Shown here piece by piece: positions 25,971 through 35,248 of a DNA stretch of 64,000 nt. How positions within the stretch are numbered: the first letter of the stretch is position 1; every line of letters begins with the position of its first letter. The translations under genes and the position numbers were made by a program. Origin of the DNA: Massilia sp. ZL223. Its GTDB lineage: Bacteria > Pseudomonadota > Gammaproteobacteria > Burkholderiales > Burkholderiaceae_D. The notes under the pieces are model-generated. The model searched no databases, was not told the DNA's origin, and was given only the letters and a program-made list of their open reading frames with translations. The stretch is from contig NZ_JAGPWD010000002.1 in assembly GCF_018119395.1 (NCBI RefSeq), forward strand, positions 62,001 to 126,000, read 5' to 3'.

Positions 25971-26591
25971 ATGGCGTCTTACGATTTCTACTTCACGCGC
26001 CTGATGTATGAGTCGGGCGATTGGGACGTGGATATCCGCATGCCCAGTAACGTGCTGAACTCGCTCGTCGAGTACACCACCTTGCGGGTGGATCCGGTCG
26101 AGCGCATGGTGGCGCTCGCCGATCCGAAAATGCTGCAGGCGCCGTTCTGCTACCTGGCCGGCCACAAGCTGGTCCAGTTCACCCCTGCGGAGCGGCGCAA
26201 TTTCGAGCGCTACGTGCGCGGCGGCGGCTTCGTCTTCGTCGACGACTGCAACCACGACATCGACGGGCTGTTCGCCAAGTCCTTCGAGGCCGAGATGGTC
26301 AAGATCTTCGGGGCGAGCGCGCTGAAGAAGATCCCGAATACGCACAAGCTGTATTCGTGCTTCTTCAAGTTCGACGGCCCGCCGACCACGGGCGGCGAGC
26401 TGAATGGCTGGGGCGACGACCTGGTGCACGAGTACCTGAAGGCCATCGAGTTCGGCGGCCGCATCCGGGTGCTGTACTCGAACAAGGACTATGGCTGCGA
26501 ATGGGATTACGACTTCCGCAACAAGCGTTTCCTGGCGGTCGACAATACCCGTTTTGCGGTGAATATTATTCAATATGCGTTGGGAGCGTGA
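25971..26591 (+). CDS. DUF4159 domain protein
   Basis: A 206-residue protein made almost entirely of one DUF4159 domain. It has FYFTRLMYESGDWDVD at the start, RYVRGGGFVFVDDCNHD in the centre and CEWDYDFRNK near the end. The fold resembles glutamine-amidotransferase-like domains, but its function is not known. In other bacteria such domains occur fused to, or next to, BatA-type membrane proteins, as here. It has no signal peptide, so it should be cytoplasmic. It is packed 3 nt after TldE copy 2 and 3 nt before the MoxR gene, which argues that TldD/TldE and the MoxR group act together. Confidence 0.8.
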   Translation: MASYDFYFTRLMYESGDWDVDIRMPSNVLNSLVEYTTLRVDPVERMVALADPKMLQAPFCYLAGHKLVQFTPAERRNFERYVRGGGFVFVDDCNHDIDGLFAKSFEAEMVKIFGASALKKIPNTHKLYSCFFKFDGPPTTGGELNGWGDDLVHEYLKAIEFGGRIRVLYSNKDYGCEWDYDFRNKRFLAVDNTRFAVNIIQYALGA

Positions 26592-26594
26592 GCG

Positions 26595-27599
26595 GTGGCT
26601 GAACGTGATGCGGTAGCGTGGGATGAACGGGAAATCGCCGACCTGACGGCGAAGATAGGCGCGCTGCGCGCCAGCATGGCGCGCGTGATCATCGGCCAGA
26701 ACGACGTGGTCGAGCTGCTGCTGACCTGCCTGCTGGCCGGCGGCCACGCGCTGGTGGAAGGCGTGCCGGGCCTGGGCAAGACCCTCCTGGTGAAGTCGCT
26801 CGCGCAGGCGACCGACATGGAATTCCGCCGCGTGCAGTTCACGCCGGACCTGATGCCCTCGGATATCGTGGGCACCGAGATCCTGGAAGAAGACACCAGC
26901 ACGCGCCAGCGCGTGTTCCGCTTCCAGCAGGGGCCGGTGTTCACCCAGGTGCTGCTGGCGGACGAGATCAACCGCGCCCCGCCCAAGACCCAGTCGGCGC
27001 TGCTGGAAGCGATGCAGGAACGCGCCGTCACCTTCGCCGGCCAGACCCACAAGCTGCCGCGCCCCTTCTTCGTGCTGGCCACGCAGAACCCGATCGAACA
27101 GGCCGGCACCTATCCGCTGCCGGAAGCCCAGCTGGACCGCTTCCTGCTGCGCATCGACGTGGTCTACCCGACCGAGGACGAAGAAGTGCTGATGGTCTCG
27201 CGCACCACCCACGCGGGACTGGACGACGCCGAGCCGGCGATGGACGTGCAAACGCTGCTGCGCCTGCAGCAGCTGGTGCGCGACATCGAGATCGGCGACC
27301 ACCTGCTGCGCTACGCCACCCGCCTGGTGCGCGCGACGCGCCCGAGCGAGACCACGGTCGCCGCGGTCAAGCAGCACATCGGCTGGGGCGCCGGTCCGCG
27401 CGCCGGCCAGGCGCTGGTGCTGGCCTCCAAGGCGCGCGCCCTGATGCAGGGCCGCCTGGCGGTCACGCGCGACGACATCCAGGCCATGCTGCTGCCTGTG
27501 CTGGCGCACCGCGTGCTGCGCAACTTCGAAGCCGAGGCAGACGGCATCGCCATCGCCGACATCCTCCAGTCCCTGCGCAACGAGATCAAGGTCGACTAA
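26595..27599 (+). CDS. MoxR-family AAA+ ATPase
   Basis: A 334-residue AAA+ protein. The Walker A region is GVPGLGKTLL near residue 56 and the Walker B region LLADEINRAPPKTQ near 121. A sensor 1 region (LATQNPIEQAGTYPLPEAQLDR) completes a MoxR core with a C-terminal lid domain. MoxR ATPases are chaperone-like remodelers that usually work with DUF58 and VWA/Bat proteins encoded next door; both DUF58 and BatA-like genes follow here. Translation begins at GTG (26595), 3 nt after the DUF4159 stop. It should be cytoplasmic and assemble as a ring. Confidence 0.9.
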   Translation: MAERDAVAWDEREIADLTAKIGALRASMARVIIGQNDVVELLLTCLLAGGHALVEGVPGLGKTLLVKSLAQATDMEFRRVQFTPDLMPSDIVGTEILEEDTSTRQRVFRFQQGPVFTQVLLADEINRAPPKTQSALLEAMQERAVTFAGQTHKLPRPFFVLATQNPIEQAGTYPLPEAQLDRFLLRIDVVYPTEDEEVLMVSRTTHAGLDDAEPAMDVQTLLRLQQLVRDIEIGDHLLRYATRLVRATRPSETTVAAVKQHIGWGAGPRAGQALVLASKARALMQGRLAVTRDDIQAMLLPVLAHRVLRNFEAEADGIAIADILQSLRNEIKVD

Positions 27600-27600
27600 G

Positions 27601-28491
27601 TTGTCGCTGGCGAATACCGCGCTGATCGCGCACACGCAGAACCTCGACCTCGTGATCCGGCACGTGCTGGCCGGGCTCGGGCACGGCATTCATGCCGGCC
27701 GCGAGCGCGGTGCGGGTGTCGAGTTCTCGGAATACCGGGCCTACGCGCCTGGGGACGAGTGGCGGCGCGTCGACTGGAAACTGCTGGCGCGCGCCGACCG
27801 CTACTTCGTGCGCGAAGCGGAACGCGACAGCCATGTCGCCGTCTGGCTGGTGCTGGATGCGTCGGCCTCGATGGCGGAGCCCAGCCGCAGCGTGGAAAAA
27901 CTCGACAAGCTGCATTACGCGCGCATGCTGCTCGGCTGCGTGGCCGCCATCGCCCAGCGCCAGGGCGACGCCTTCGGCCTGGTGGTGCTGGGCGAGGGCA
28001 GGGTGCAGTTCACCCCGGCCTCGCGCGGGCCGCGCCAGCTCCAGCGCGTGCTGGCCCAGCTGCAGCGCGTCGAACCCAGGGGCGAGCTGCCGGATGCCGA
28101 CACCCTGCGCGCCAGCCTGCACTTCGCACGCGCGCCGAGCGCCATCTTTGCCGCCAGCGACCTGCTCGACTGGCCCTCGCCGCTCTCGCAGGCGCTGACC
28201 CGGCTGCGCCAGATGCGCCACGACGTGCGCGTGCTGTGCCTGCAGACCCAGGCCGAGACCGACGTCAGTTTTTCGCCGGCGCTGGCTTACCGCGACCCTG
28301 AACAGGACGCGGGCGTGTTCCGTTTCGGCGCCGACCTGAAGGACGGCTACCGCCGCAACCGCGAGGAACACTTCGCCGCGGTCACGGCCGCCTGCCGCAA
28401 GAACGACATGCCGTTGACCCAGGCTGCCATCGAGCAGGCGCCGGTCGAGGTATTGCGGCGCTGGCTGCGCCGGCCGGGAGGACGTCCATGA
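27601..28491 (+). CDS. DUF58 domain protein (VWA-like), MoxR partner
   Basis: A 296-residue protein with the DUF58 core (FSEYRAYAPGDEWRRVDWK, residues about 41-59) leading into a von Willebrand A-like fold. The MIDAS-type sequence is VLDASASMAEPS (near 82). Such proteins are usual partners of MoxR ATPases in maturation or control of envelope proteins. The frame starts at TTG (27601), one base after the MoxR stop; no ATG lies nearby upstream of the conserved core, so TTG with translational coupling is the best reading. It overlaps the next gene by ATGA. No signal peptide is visible. Confidence 0.8.
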   Translation: MSLANTALIAHTQNLDLVIRHVLAGLGHGIHAGRERGAGVEFSEYRAYAPGDEWRRVDWKLLARADRYFVREAERDSHVAVWLVLDASASMAEPSRSVEKLDKLHYARMLLGCVAAIAQRQGDAFGLVVLGEGRVQFTPASRGPRQLQRVLAQLQRVEPRGELPDADTLRASLHFARAPSAIFAASDLLDWPSPLSQALTRLRQMRHDVRVLCLQTQAETDVSFSPALAYRDPEQDAGVFRFGADLKDGYRRNREEHFAAVTAACRKNDMPLTQAAIEQAPVEVLRRWLRRPGGRP

Positions 28492-29471
28492 ACGGCCTCT
28501 GGTGGCTGGGCCTCGCCACGCTCGCCTTGCCGATCTGGTGGCACCGCAAGAAGCGAGAGCAGCACAAGGCGGAGCCGCTGGCGACCGCACGCTTCCTGCC
28601 GCGCGCCGAGCCGCGCCAGACCCGCGTGTGGCGCTTCAGCGATCCGCTCCTGCTGCTGGTGCGCTGCCTGCTGCTGGCCGCCCTGGTGGCCTGGCTGGCC
28701 GACCCGGTGTTCCCATGGCGCGGCGACACCGTCGTCATCGCCGAAGGTACCGACCCGGCCTGGGCCGAGCGCCAGGCCGCGCAGGCGGGACTGGCCCAGG
28801 CCGAGCGCGTCGCCATGCCGGCGGCGCAAGCCATCGCCTGGGTCCGCACCCACGAGCGCGAATGGAAGCCGGACGCGCGCCTGCTGGTGCTGGGCGACAT
28901 CCCGATGCCGGCCACGCTGCCGGCCTTCGGCCGCACCGTCGAGCTGCACACCTTGGCCAAACCGCCGGCAAAGACCGAACGCCACGTCTATATCGACAGC
29001 GAGCGCCTGCAGGAGTGGCGCCGCCTGTTCGCCGCGCTCGACGGCCCGGAACGGGTGATCGTCGATGCGGCGCCGGGCGCCAGGACCGAACTGATCGTCT
29101 GGGACCGGACCGGCGCGCCGCCGGCCGCGATGCGCGCGCCGCTCTGGTGGGTGCTCGACCCCGCCGCCTTCCCCGAAATGAGCAAGGCGCGTGAAGCCGG
29201 CGGCGTGCTGCACGCGGACAGCGCGCGCGGCCGCCTGTGGCTGTCGAAGTCCTGGCCGCCGCGCGATCCGGACGCCGCGCGGGCCCTGATCGAACACTGG
29301 CAGCAGGTGCACATCGGTCCGCGCCACTACACGATGCCGTCGCGCGTGTTCGCCGCCTCGAAGGATGCGCGTGCGCCCGAACCGAGCGGCGCCCTGCGCG
29401 ACATGCTGCTGGCCGCCCTGGTGGCCCTGTTTGTACTGGAAAGGTTATTGACGCATGCAAGAAGGCGCTGA
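28488..29471 (+). CDS. BatA-type membrane protein
   Basis: A 327-residue inner-membrane protein. The N-terminal 65 residues carry two hydrophobic helices (WWLGLATLALPIWW; PLLLLVRCLLLAALVAWL) around the basic PLATARFLP stretch, as in the BatA/aerotolerance regulator N-terminal domain. The central region (about 80-295) is soluble. A C-terminal helix (MLLAALVALFVLERLL) is followed by a basic tail. It should place a periplasmic or cytoplasmic sensor-like domain next to the MoxR/DUF58 complex. It overlaps the DUF58 gene by 4 nt behind GGGAGGA and overlaps the next gene by 17 nt. Confidence 0.65.
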   Translation: MNGLWWLGLATLALPIWWHRKKREQHKAEPLATARFLPRAEPRQTRVWRFSDPLLLLVRCLLLAALVAWLADPVFPWRGDTVVIAEGTDPAWAERQAAQAGLAQAERVAMPAAQAIAWVRTHEREWKPDARLLVLGDIPMPATLPAFGRTVELHTLAKPPAKTERHVYIDSERLQEWRRLFAALDGPERVIVDAAPGARTELIVWDRTGAPPAAMRAPLWWVLDPAAFPEMSKAREAGGVLHADSARGRLWLSKSWPPRDPDAARALIEHWQQVHIGPRHYTMPSRVFAASKDARAPEPSGALRDMLLAALVALFVLERLLTHARRR

Positions 29472-31446
29472 GATCGTCCGGCGCGTCTGGCGCGCCGCCC
29501 AGCTGCGCCGCCTGCCGCTGTGGGTGGGCGGAGCCTTGCCATGGCTGGCCGTGCCGTCCGGGCCGGGGCTGCTCGCCTGGGCCGGCTGGTGCGCCTGGGA
29601 CTGGGCTAAGCTGCGCCGCCGCGTCAACCACGAATGGGACGCCTGGCTGGACGGCGCCGTGCCGGAGATGGAGGACAGCTCGGCATTGCTGGTCCATGCC
29701 GAGACTCCCGTCGCGCGCTTGCAGCGCCAGCGCCTGCTGGACCGCCTGGACGCGAGCGTCACCGCGCCCCAGCTGCGCGGCATCGCCAAGGGCCGCATTT
29801 CCGCCGGTATGCCCATCCTCCTGACCAGCGCCGTGCTGGCCGGGATGCTGTGGTTCGCCGGACAAGGCAAGCAGCCGGCCGCCGGCCAGCCGCTGCAGCC
29901 TGTGTCCGCCGCGCTGGCCGCGCCGCTGTCGCCGCTCACCGTGCGCCTGGCTCCGCCGGCCTACACGGGCGTGGCCGCCTCGGCATGGGCGCCGCGCGAC
30001 TTGCAGGTCCCGGAGCAGACGCTGGTAGCCTGGTGCCTGAAGGATGGCGCCTCCAACACCGACAGCATCGAACTGGGTAATGGTCAGGTACTCAAGCCCG
30101 GCAAGGACTGCGTGCAATGGCTGGCCACCGAATCGGTGCTGTGGCGCTGGCGCGGCCAGCGCTATACGCTGCGCGTGATTCCGGACCAGCCGCCCGAGAT
30201 CACGATCACGGCGCCCAGCCAGATGGTGGTCGAGCTGCCCGAGAACGCCGCCACGGCGGGAATGGGCGTCAAGATCCGCGACGACTATGTGATCAAGCGC
30301 GCGACCCTGCACATGACCCTGGCGCGCGGCAGCGGCGAGAACGTGCGCTTCACCGACCGTGAAATGCCGCTGCCGTCCTCCAGCGATCCGAAACAGCGCA
30401 ACTGGTCCAAGCAATGGTCCCTGGCGGAGCTGGGCATGGAGCCGGGCGACGAGCTGTACTTCTTCGTGCGCGCCACGGACAACGCCTCGCGCCCGCACAC
30501 CGTGCAATCGCCGACCTACACCCTGCGCCTGCCGGCGCCGCCGGGCGAAGCCGAGGAAGAGAGCGCGGCGATGCCGATGCTGGTCAAGCCGCAGAGCCTG
30601 CGCAGCCAGCGCCAGATCATCATCGACACCGAGCAGCTGGTGGCCGATATGCGCAGCACGAAGATGAGCGAAGAAGCCGTGCGCGACCGCAGCCAGAAGA
30701 TCGCGGGCGACCAGGGCATGCTGCGCCGCCGCTACGGCCAGTTCCTGGGCGAGGAATCCTCGCTGTTCGCCGACGACGAGGGCGGCGAGGAGCACGGCGA
30801 CCACGACGGTGAAGAGAAGCAGGACATCCTGCACCAGTTCGGCCACGCCCACGACGAATCCGAGAACGCCACCCTCTACGACGAGGAAACCAAGAAGGTC
30901 CTGCGCCGCGCCTTGTCCGCCATGTGGGACGCCGAAAAGGCCCTGCGCGCCATCGCGCCCAAGACCGCACTGCCGCCAGAGCACAAGGCGCTGGAGGCGA
31001 TCAAGGAGCTGCAGCAGGCCGAGCGCGTCTACCTGCACAAGACCGCCTTCACGCCGCCGCCGATCAAGGAAGAGAAGCGCATGACCGGCGACATGGATGG
31101 CACGGCCAGCTACCGCCGCGAGCAGGGCGGTCCGGACCAGCCGGTGCCGGACGAAGTGCGCGCCCTGGTGCAGTCTCTGTCGAACGACGGCCCCTTGCCG
31201 GCCTTGTGGACCCGCACCGCGCACGACTGGGTGCGCGCGCGCCTGATGGAGGACGAACAACGCCTGTCGGCCCAGCGCGCGATCCAGGACGTGGCCGACG
31301 GCTGCACGAGCTGCCGCCCGGTGCTGCGCGCCTGGCTGCGTGCCGGCGCGGGGCAGGGCCAGGTGCTGCTGCAGGCCCGTCCGAGCGTCGAGACGCCCTT
31401 CGTGCGCGGCTGGCGCGAGGGTATCCACGAAAGGAGCAAGCCATGA
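29455..31446 (+). CDS. DUF4175-like large membrane protein
   Basis: A 663-residue protein with hydrophobic stretches in its first 150 residues (WVGGALPWLAVPSGPGLLAW; LTSAVLAGMLWFAG). A long mostly soluble region follows, with proline-rich and helical parts. An unusual acidic, histidine-bearing stretch (GGEEHGDHDGEEKQD, near 443-457) lies in the middle. The order and length match the DUF4175-type proteins found beside MoxR/DUF58 clusters; function unknown. It starts inside the BatA-like gene (17-nt overlap) and its stop overlaps the next start codon, so it belongs to one tightly coupled message. Confidence 0.6.
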   Translation: MQEGAEIVRRVWRAAQLRRLPLWVGGALPWLAVPSGPGLLAWAGWCAWDWAKLRRRVNHEWDAWLDGAVPEMEDSSALLVHAETPVARLQRQRLLDRLDASVTAPQLRGIAKGRISAGMPILLTSAVLAGMLWFAGQGKQPAAGQPLQPVSAALAAPLSPLTVRLAPPAYTGVAASAWAPRDLQVPEQTLVAWCLKDGASNTDSIELGNGQVLKPGKDCVQWLATESVLWRWRGQRYTLRVIPDQPPEITITAPSQMVVELPENAATAGMGVKIRDDYVIKRATLHMTLARGSGENVRFTDREMPLPSSSDPKQRNWSKQWSLAELGMEPGDELYFFVRATDNASRPHTVQSPTYTLRLPAPPGEAEEESAAMPMLVKPQSLRSQRQIIIDTEQLVADMRSTKMSEEAVRDRSQKIAGDQGMLRRRYGQFLGEESSLFADDEGGEEHGDHDGEEKQDILHQFGHAHDESENATLYDEETKKVLRRALSAMWDAEKALRAIAPKTALPPEHKALEAIKELQQAERVYLHKTAFTPPPIKEEKRMTGDMDGTASYRREQGGPDQPVPDEVRALVQSLSNDGPLPALWTRTAHDWVRARLMEDEQRLSAQRAIQDVADGCTSCRPVLRAWLRAGAGQGQVLLQARPSVETPFVRGWREGIHERSKP

Positions 31447-32978
31447 ACAACCAGCCCCTGATCGCGGCCGTCGCCCTTGCCGGCGTGGCGAGCGCTGGTC
31501 TTTACCTGTGGCGCCGCAAGTGGCTGGATGCGGTGCTGGTGGCCATCGCCGCCGGCGCGCTGGGCTTGTTCGCCGCCGACCTGCGCGTTCCCGGCGAAGG
31601 CGGGCGCACCCTGGCGCTCGATCCGAAGGCGCTTCCGTCTTCGATGGAAGGCATCCGCGCGCTCACCCTCAAGGGCGACGGCCTGCGCGCCGCGCAGTGG
31701 AACGACCTGCCGGCGCGACCGCTCGCCTGGGACATGCCGCGCGGCGGCAGCCTGCGCCTGGACTTCCCGCGCGAAGTCGCCCTGGGACGCATGTTCACCC
31801 TCAGGGTCCAGCGCGAGGACAAGGGCGAGGCGCGCCTGGAACTGCTGGCCGAAAATGGCCAGGTGCTCGCGCAAGGCAAGGGCAACGGCGACCTGTCCGC
31901 CGAATGGCTGCCGCCGGTAGCCGAGCCGGTGGTGCTCAAGGCGCGCCTGCTCGATGCGAAGGATAAGCTCATCGCCGAGGGCCCGGTTCCCTTCATCGTG
32001 CACGATCCGGCCATCCTGCAGGTACAGGGCCGCTTCGGCGCGCCCTCGTTCGACCTGCGCGCGCTGAACGAGCTGCTGGTGGGCAGCGGCGCGCTGCTGG
32101 ACTGGCAAGTCATGCTCAGCCGCGCCGTAACCCGCACCGAAACGCCGCGCGAGGAGATGGCGGCGCCGAACCTGATGGTGATCGACGCCGCCTGGTTCGA
32201 GCGCGCCGGCGCAGGGGAACGCGCGGCATTGCTGGCGAAAGTAGGCCAGGGCATGCCGCTGCTGGTCCTGGGTGGGAATGCGAACGATCCGGGCGTCTGG
32301 TTGCGCAGCTTGCAGCTGCCCTTGCAGGCGCAGCCGGCCGGGCGCAAGATCGGGGCGCCGCTCGAGCTGCCGGTGGCGCCGCTGGCGCCCGGCGCACGCG
32401 CGGCAGGACCATGGACCGGCTCGGACGGCGTCGTGTGGACGCGCGACTGGCAAAAGGGCCGCATTGCCTGGCTGGGCGTGACCGAGTGGCACCGCCATGC
32501 GATCGGCGAGCCGCGCGCGCTGGCGCTGTGGTGGCAGGGTGTGCTGGACAGCCTCGGCATCGCATTGAAGCAGCAGACCGAGTGGCTGGCTCCCGGCGAG
32601 ATGCCGCTGCCTGGCCAGCGCCTGGAAGTGTGCGCGCGCGGCGTTAGCGGCGAAGTGGCCATCCCGGACCTGAAACAGACGCTGGCGTGGCAGCGCCGTG
32701 CCGACCGTGCGGATGCGTCCTGCGTGGCCGTGTGGCCGCAGAAGACTGGCTGGCTGCGGGTCGTGGACAAGAAGGCCGGCTCCCACGCGATCTACGTGTA
32801 CGCGCCGGCCGACTGGCCGCAGTGGCAGGCGGCCCAGCGGCGCGACGCGACGCTGCGTTACGCGGCGCGCACGCCGGCTGCGGCGGGAGAGGGACCGACA
32901 CGCGCGCTGCCGGCCTGGCCTTTCGCGCTGGTCTTCGTCCTGGCCATGCTGGCGCTGTGGTGGCGCGAGCGCCGTTAA
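31443..32978 (+). CDS. Membrane-anchored protein of the MoxR/BatA cluster, unknown function
   Basis: A 511-residue protein I do not recognise beyond its context. Two N-terminal membrane helices (LIAAVALAGVASAGLYLW; VLVAIAAGALGLFAADL) precede a long extramembrane region. That region includes an alpha/beta segment (PNLMVIDAAWFERAGAGE) like the amidotransferase-like domains seen in BatA/DUF4159 proteins. A final membrane helix (WPFALVFVLAMLALWW) ends in RERR. The ATG at 31443 overlaps the previous stop (ATGA) and has AAAGGAG upstream; longer in-frame starts lie within the DUF4175-like gene. It is probably the last membrane component of the complex. Confidence 0.7.
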   Translation: MNNQPLIAAVALAGVASAGLYLWRRKWLDAVLVAIAAGALGLFAADLRVPGEGGRTLALDPKALPSSMEGIRALTLKGDGLRAAQWNDLPARPLAWDMPRGGSLRLDFPREVALGRMFTLRVQREDKGEARLELLAENGQVLAQGKGNGDLSAEWLPPVAEPVVLKARLLDAKDKLIAEGPVPFIVHDPAILQVQGRFGAPSFDLRALNELLVGSGALLDWQVMLSRAVTRTETPREEMAAPNLMVIDAAWFERAGAGERAALLAKVGQGMPLLVLGGNANDPGVWLRSLQLPLQAQPAGRKIGAPLELPVAPLAPGARAAGPWTGSDGVVWTRDWQKGRIAWLGVTEWHRHAIGEPRALALWWQGVLDSLGIALKQQTEWLAPGEMPLPGQRLEVCARGVSGEVAIPDLKQTLAWQRRADRADASCVAVWPQKTGWLRVVDKKAGSHAIYVYAPADWPQWQAAQRRDATLRYAARTPAAAGEGPTRALPAWPFALVFVLAMLALWWRERR

Positions 32979-32992
32979 GAGGAACAAATTCA

Positions 32993-33322
32993 ATGGCAAC
33001 CGAACGTCATTTCGTCGATTACGTCATCGAACAGGCCGGCCTGGGCGACCGGCTCACCTGCAAGAAGCTGTTCGGGGAGTTCGCGCTCTACCTGGACGGG
33101 AAGGTCGTGGCTTTCGCCTGCGATAACAGCCTGTTCATCAAGCCTTCCCAAGCCGTCGAGACGCTGGCGCCCAACCTGCCCAAGGGGCCGCCCTATCCGC
33201 AGGCGAAAGACTTCCCGATCGCCGACGAGCTGCTCGACGATCCTGACGCACTGCGGCGCCTGATCCTGGAAACGGCGGCGCTGATGCCGCCGCCGAAAGA
33301 GAAGAAACCGGTCAAGCGCTGA
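32993..33322 (+). CDS. TfoX N-terminal domain protein
   Basis: A 109-residue protein matching the TfoX_N domain (VIEQAGLGDRLTCKKLFGEF, then ALYLDGKVVAFACDN). Stand-alone TfoX_N proteins are widespread and mostly uncharacterised; full-length TfoX controls natural competence, but the C-terminal half of TfoX is absent here. The ATG at 32993 follows AAGAGGAAC. It lies 14 nt after the cluster's last membrane-protein gene on the same strand and may simply ride on that message. Confidence 0.8.
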   Translation: MATERHFVDYVIEQAGLGDRLTCKKLFGEFALYLDGKVVAFACDNSLFIKPSQAVETLAPNLPKGPPYPQAKDFPIADELLDDPDALRRLILETAALMPPPKEKKPVKR

Positions 33323-33334
33323 ACAGGGAGCCTG

Positions 33335-34324
33335 CTACATGGCAGGCGGCTGGCCAGCCAGGTCCCCGGCGCGCGTCAAGGTTTGCCCGAGGGGGGAAAG
33401 CGGCCGATGCCGTATGCCCAGGTGATCCAGCTCCGCAATATAGGCCGCTTGATAGGCGCTGTGCAGGATGCTCCTGGAGACGATATATTTTTTATCGCCG
33501 GTCGATTTCCACCGATCGAAGAGCATCTCCGCACCGGACCACATGCGCTGGATATGAGCAAGAAGGAGCGGGCTGTTGCGGATGGCCTCCCAGGCGTCCG
33601 GATGCTCGATCCTGACCTTCTTGAGGTAAGCGAGCGTGTACAGCATGAATTCGGCTGTCCCGCCCAGATTGCCGTCGAATGCGTCGAACTGCACCGAGCG
33701 CTTATACAGGGGCGAACCGATGGCGTTCACTTCCGTCCTTGCTCCTTCAACGTAGGCATTGAACTCGTCCAGTAGCGCACGAAAATCGTTTGCCGGGTTC
33801 GTGCCGAGCCTCACAAAATAATTCTGGTATCGGCTAAGCGGAGACATTTTCAGCTCGTCGGGAACGTAGGACGCGGCAGTGGCGTAGGGAGGACTGCCGG
33901 TGGAGCGATATTCGGTATTCCAGCGGACGCCTTCGAAATAAAAGCTCGCACGCCCCCGATTGCAGTTGGTCAGCCTTGTGTTCAGCGTATGGCTGGTTTC
34001 GTGGACCGCCATCCCGACAGTATAGATGTCGATGGAACCGGTCATCCTGATCCACCATAAGAATTCCTCGGGCATCGTGTTGAAGAGGGCGTTTGCGGAA
34101 TCGCCTCCTTCACGCACTGCCGCTTCGACCACGCCGACATAAGCAGGTTCTTTACTTGCCATGCTCGCGCCGATGATGATGTCCTTGCATTTGAGATCGC
34201 TATAGGCAGGCCTGAGGCCCAAGGCCGGGATCTCTTGATGGACATCGCCGGCCCAGGATTGCAACGGAGCGAACATCGCCAGCGAAACAACGAGGTGTTT
34301 GAAATTCACGAGGAACGGCTTCAT
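33335..34324 (-). CDS. Secreted protein with HExxH motif, putative zinc metallopeptidase
   Basis: A 329-residue protein with a signal peptide (about 1-25, ending LQSWA). Residues 108-112 are HETSH, a zincin-type HExxH motif inside the helix-like stretch TVGMAVHETSHTLNTR. A possible third ligand is Glu187 in LLDEFNAYVEGA, a gluzincin-like arrangement. I do not recognise the family. It stands alone, tail to tail with the TfoX_N gene (12 nt), and reads as somewhat less GC-rich than its neighbours. If active, it would act in the periplasm or outside the cell. Confidence 0.6.
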   Translation of the reverse strand: MKPFLVNFKHLVVSLAMFAPLQSWAGDVHQEIPALGLRPAYSDLKCKDIIIGASMASKEPAYVGVVEAAVREGGDSANALFNTMPEEFLWWIRMTGSIDIYTVGMAVHETSHTLNTRLTNCNRGRASFYFEGVRWNTEYRSTGSPPYATAASYVPDELKMSPLSRYQNYFVRLGTNPANDFRALLDEFNAYVEGARTEVNAIGSPLYKRSVQFDAFDGNLGGTAEFMLYTLAYLKKVRIEHPDAWEAIRNSPLLLAHIQRMWSGAEMLFDRWKSTGDKKYIVSRSILHSAYQAAYIAELDHLGIRHRPLSPLGQTLTRAGDLAGQPPAM

Positions 34325-34387
34325 GCGTAGTTTCTACCACTATGGATCGGTCAAGAGCGCGAATTTAGCATTCTCGAGCGAGAAAAA

Positions 34388-35248
34388 CTAAACATATCTC
34401 TCCTGCATAGCTGCCCGGGACGCCAGGGCGATGTACTCGCCTTCGATCGGCCGCTCCGCAGCACACGTGGTGTCCAGCAGGCTACTGCTGGCATCCAGGC
34501 GCTGGAGCGCGAAGCCAAGGCCGGACAGAAAGCCTGCCAGCTTCGGGCCCGCCATGCCCGAGAGGAAGGGTTCGCCCCGCCATCTCAGCCAGGCGTCGAC
34601 CAGGCGGCCTTGCCGGCGGAATCCGGGGCGCCCGTCCGCAAGCGGCTCGAACCAGGTGAACGCCACCTGGCTGTGCGGCGCGGCCGCGGCCAGCTGCGCA
34701 AACAGCGCACGCACGGCCTCGAGCGGCATGTACATCAGCAGCCCTTCCGCAACGAACAAGGTGAAAGCGCCTTCGCGGAATCCTGGATGGGCTTTCAACA
34801 GGGGAGCAAGTTCCTGCTGCGCCAGGTCGGCCGCGACGAAACCGATGCCGCTGCCTCGGGCGGCCTTGCGCTTTGCCGGCTGCGTGGCAGGGTGATCGAT
34901 TTCGATGCAGCACAGGTCCGGGCGCGCCGCCTTCAGCTCCATGCACAAGGTGTCGAACCCGGCGCCGAGGACGACCACTTGCGTACACCCCGCAGCCAGG
35001 GCGGCCTGCGCGTGCTGGCGCAGGATCTGTTTGCGCAGCGCATAGTGCAGGAAAACACCCGGGAGGGTTAGGCGCTCGAACAGCCTGCACAGGCGCCGAA
35101 ACCATGGCCGGTGCAGCAGGCCGGACAGGCGCGGATGCGTGCGGCGCAGCAGGCGTTCGCCGAAGTGCTTCGCATCGGAAGGTGGTGTGGCCAGCTGAAG
35201 TCCCGCCGCGACAATCAGCGCCGTATTGCTTGGCTTCCCTGTCTTCAT
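34388..35248 (-). CDS. SAM-dependent methyltransferase, leucine carboxyl methyltransferase (LCM) type
   Basis: A 286-residue methyltransferase with the LCM/PPM1 pattern: VVVLGAGFDTL (SAM motif I, near residue 92), CIEIDHPATQ (motif II) and LFVAEGLLMYMP (near 170). Bacterial members O-methylate carboxyl groups of small molecules or polyketides, but specificity cannot be read. The ATG at 35248 overlaps the stop of the upstream FAD oxidase by ATGA, with GGAGGA about 10 nt upstream, so the two are coupled. Because the oxidase carries a nonsense codon, translation of this gene may be reduced. No signal peptide is present. Confidence 0.75.
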   Translation of the reverse strand: MKTGKPSNTALIVAAGLQLATPPSDAKHFGERLLRRTHPRLSGLLHRPWFRRLCRLFERLTLPGVFLHYALRKQILRQHAQAALAAGCTQVVVLGAGFDTLCMELKAARPDLCCIEIDHPATQPAKRKAARGSGIGFVAADLAQQELAPLLKAHPGFREGAFTLFVAEGLLMYMPLEAVRALFAQLAAAAPHSQVAFTWFEPLADGRPGFRRQGRLVDAWLRWRGEPFLSGMAGPKLAGFLSGLGFALQRLDASSSLLDTTCAAERPIEGEYIALASRAAMQERYV

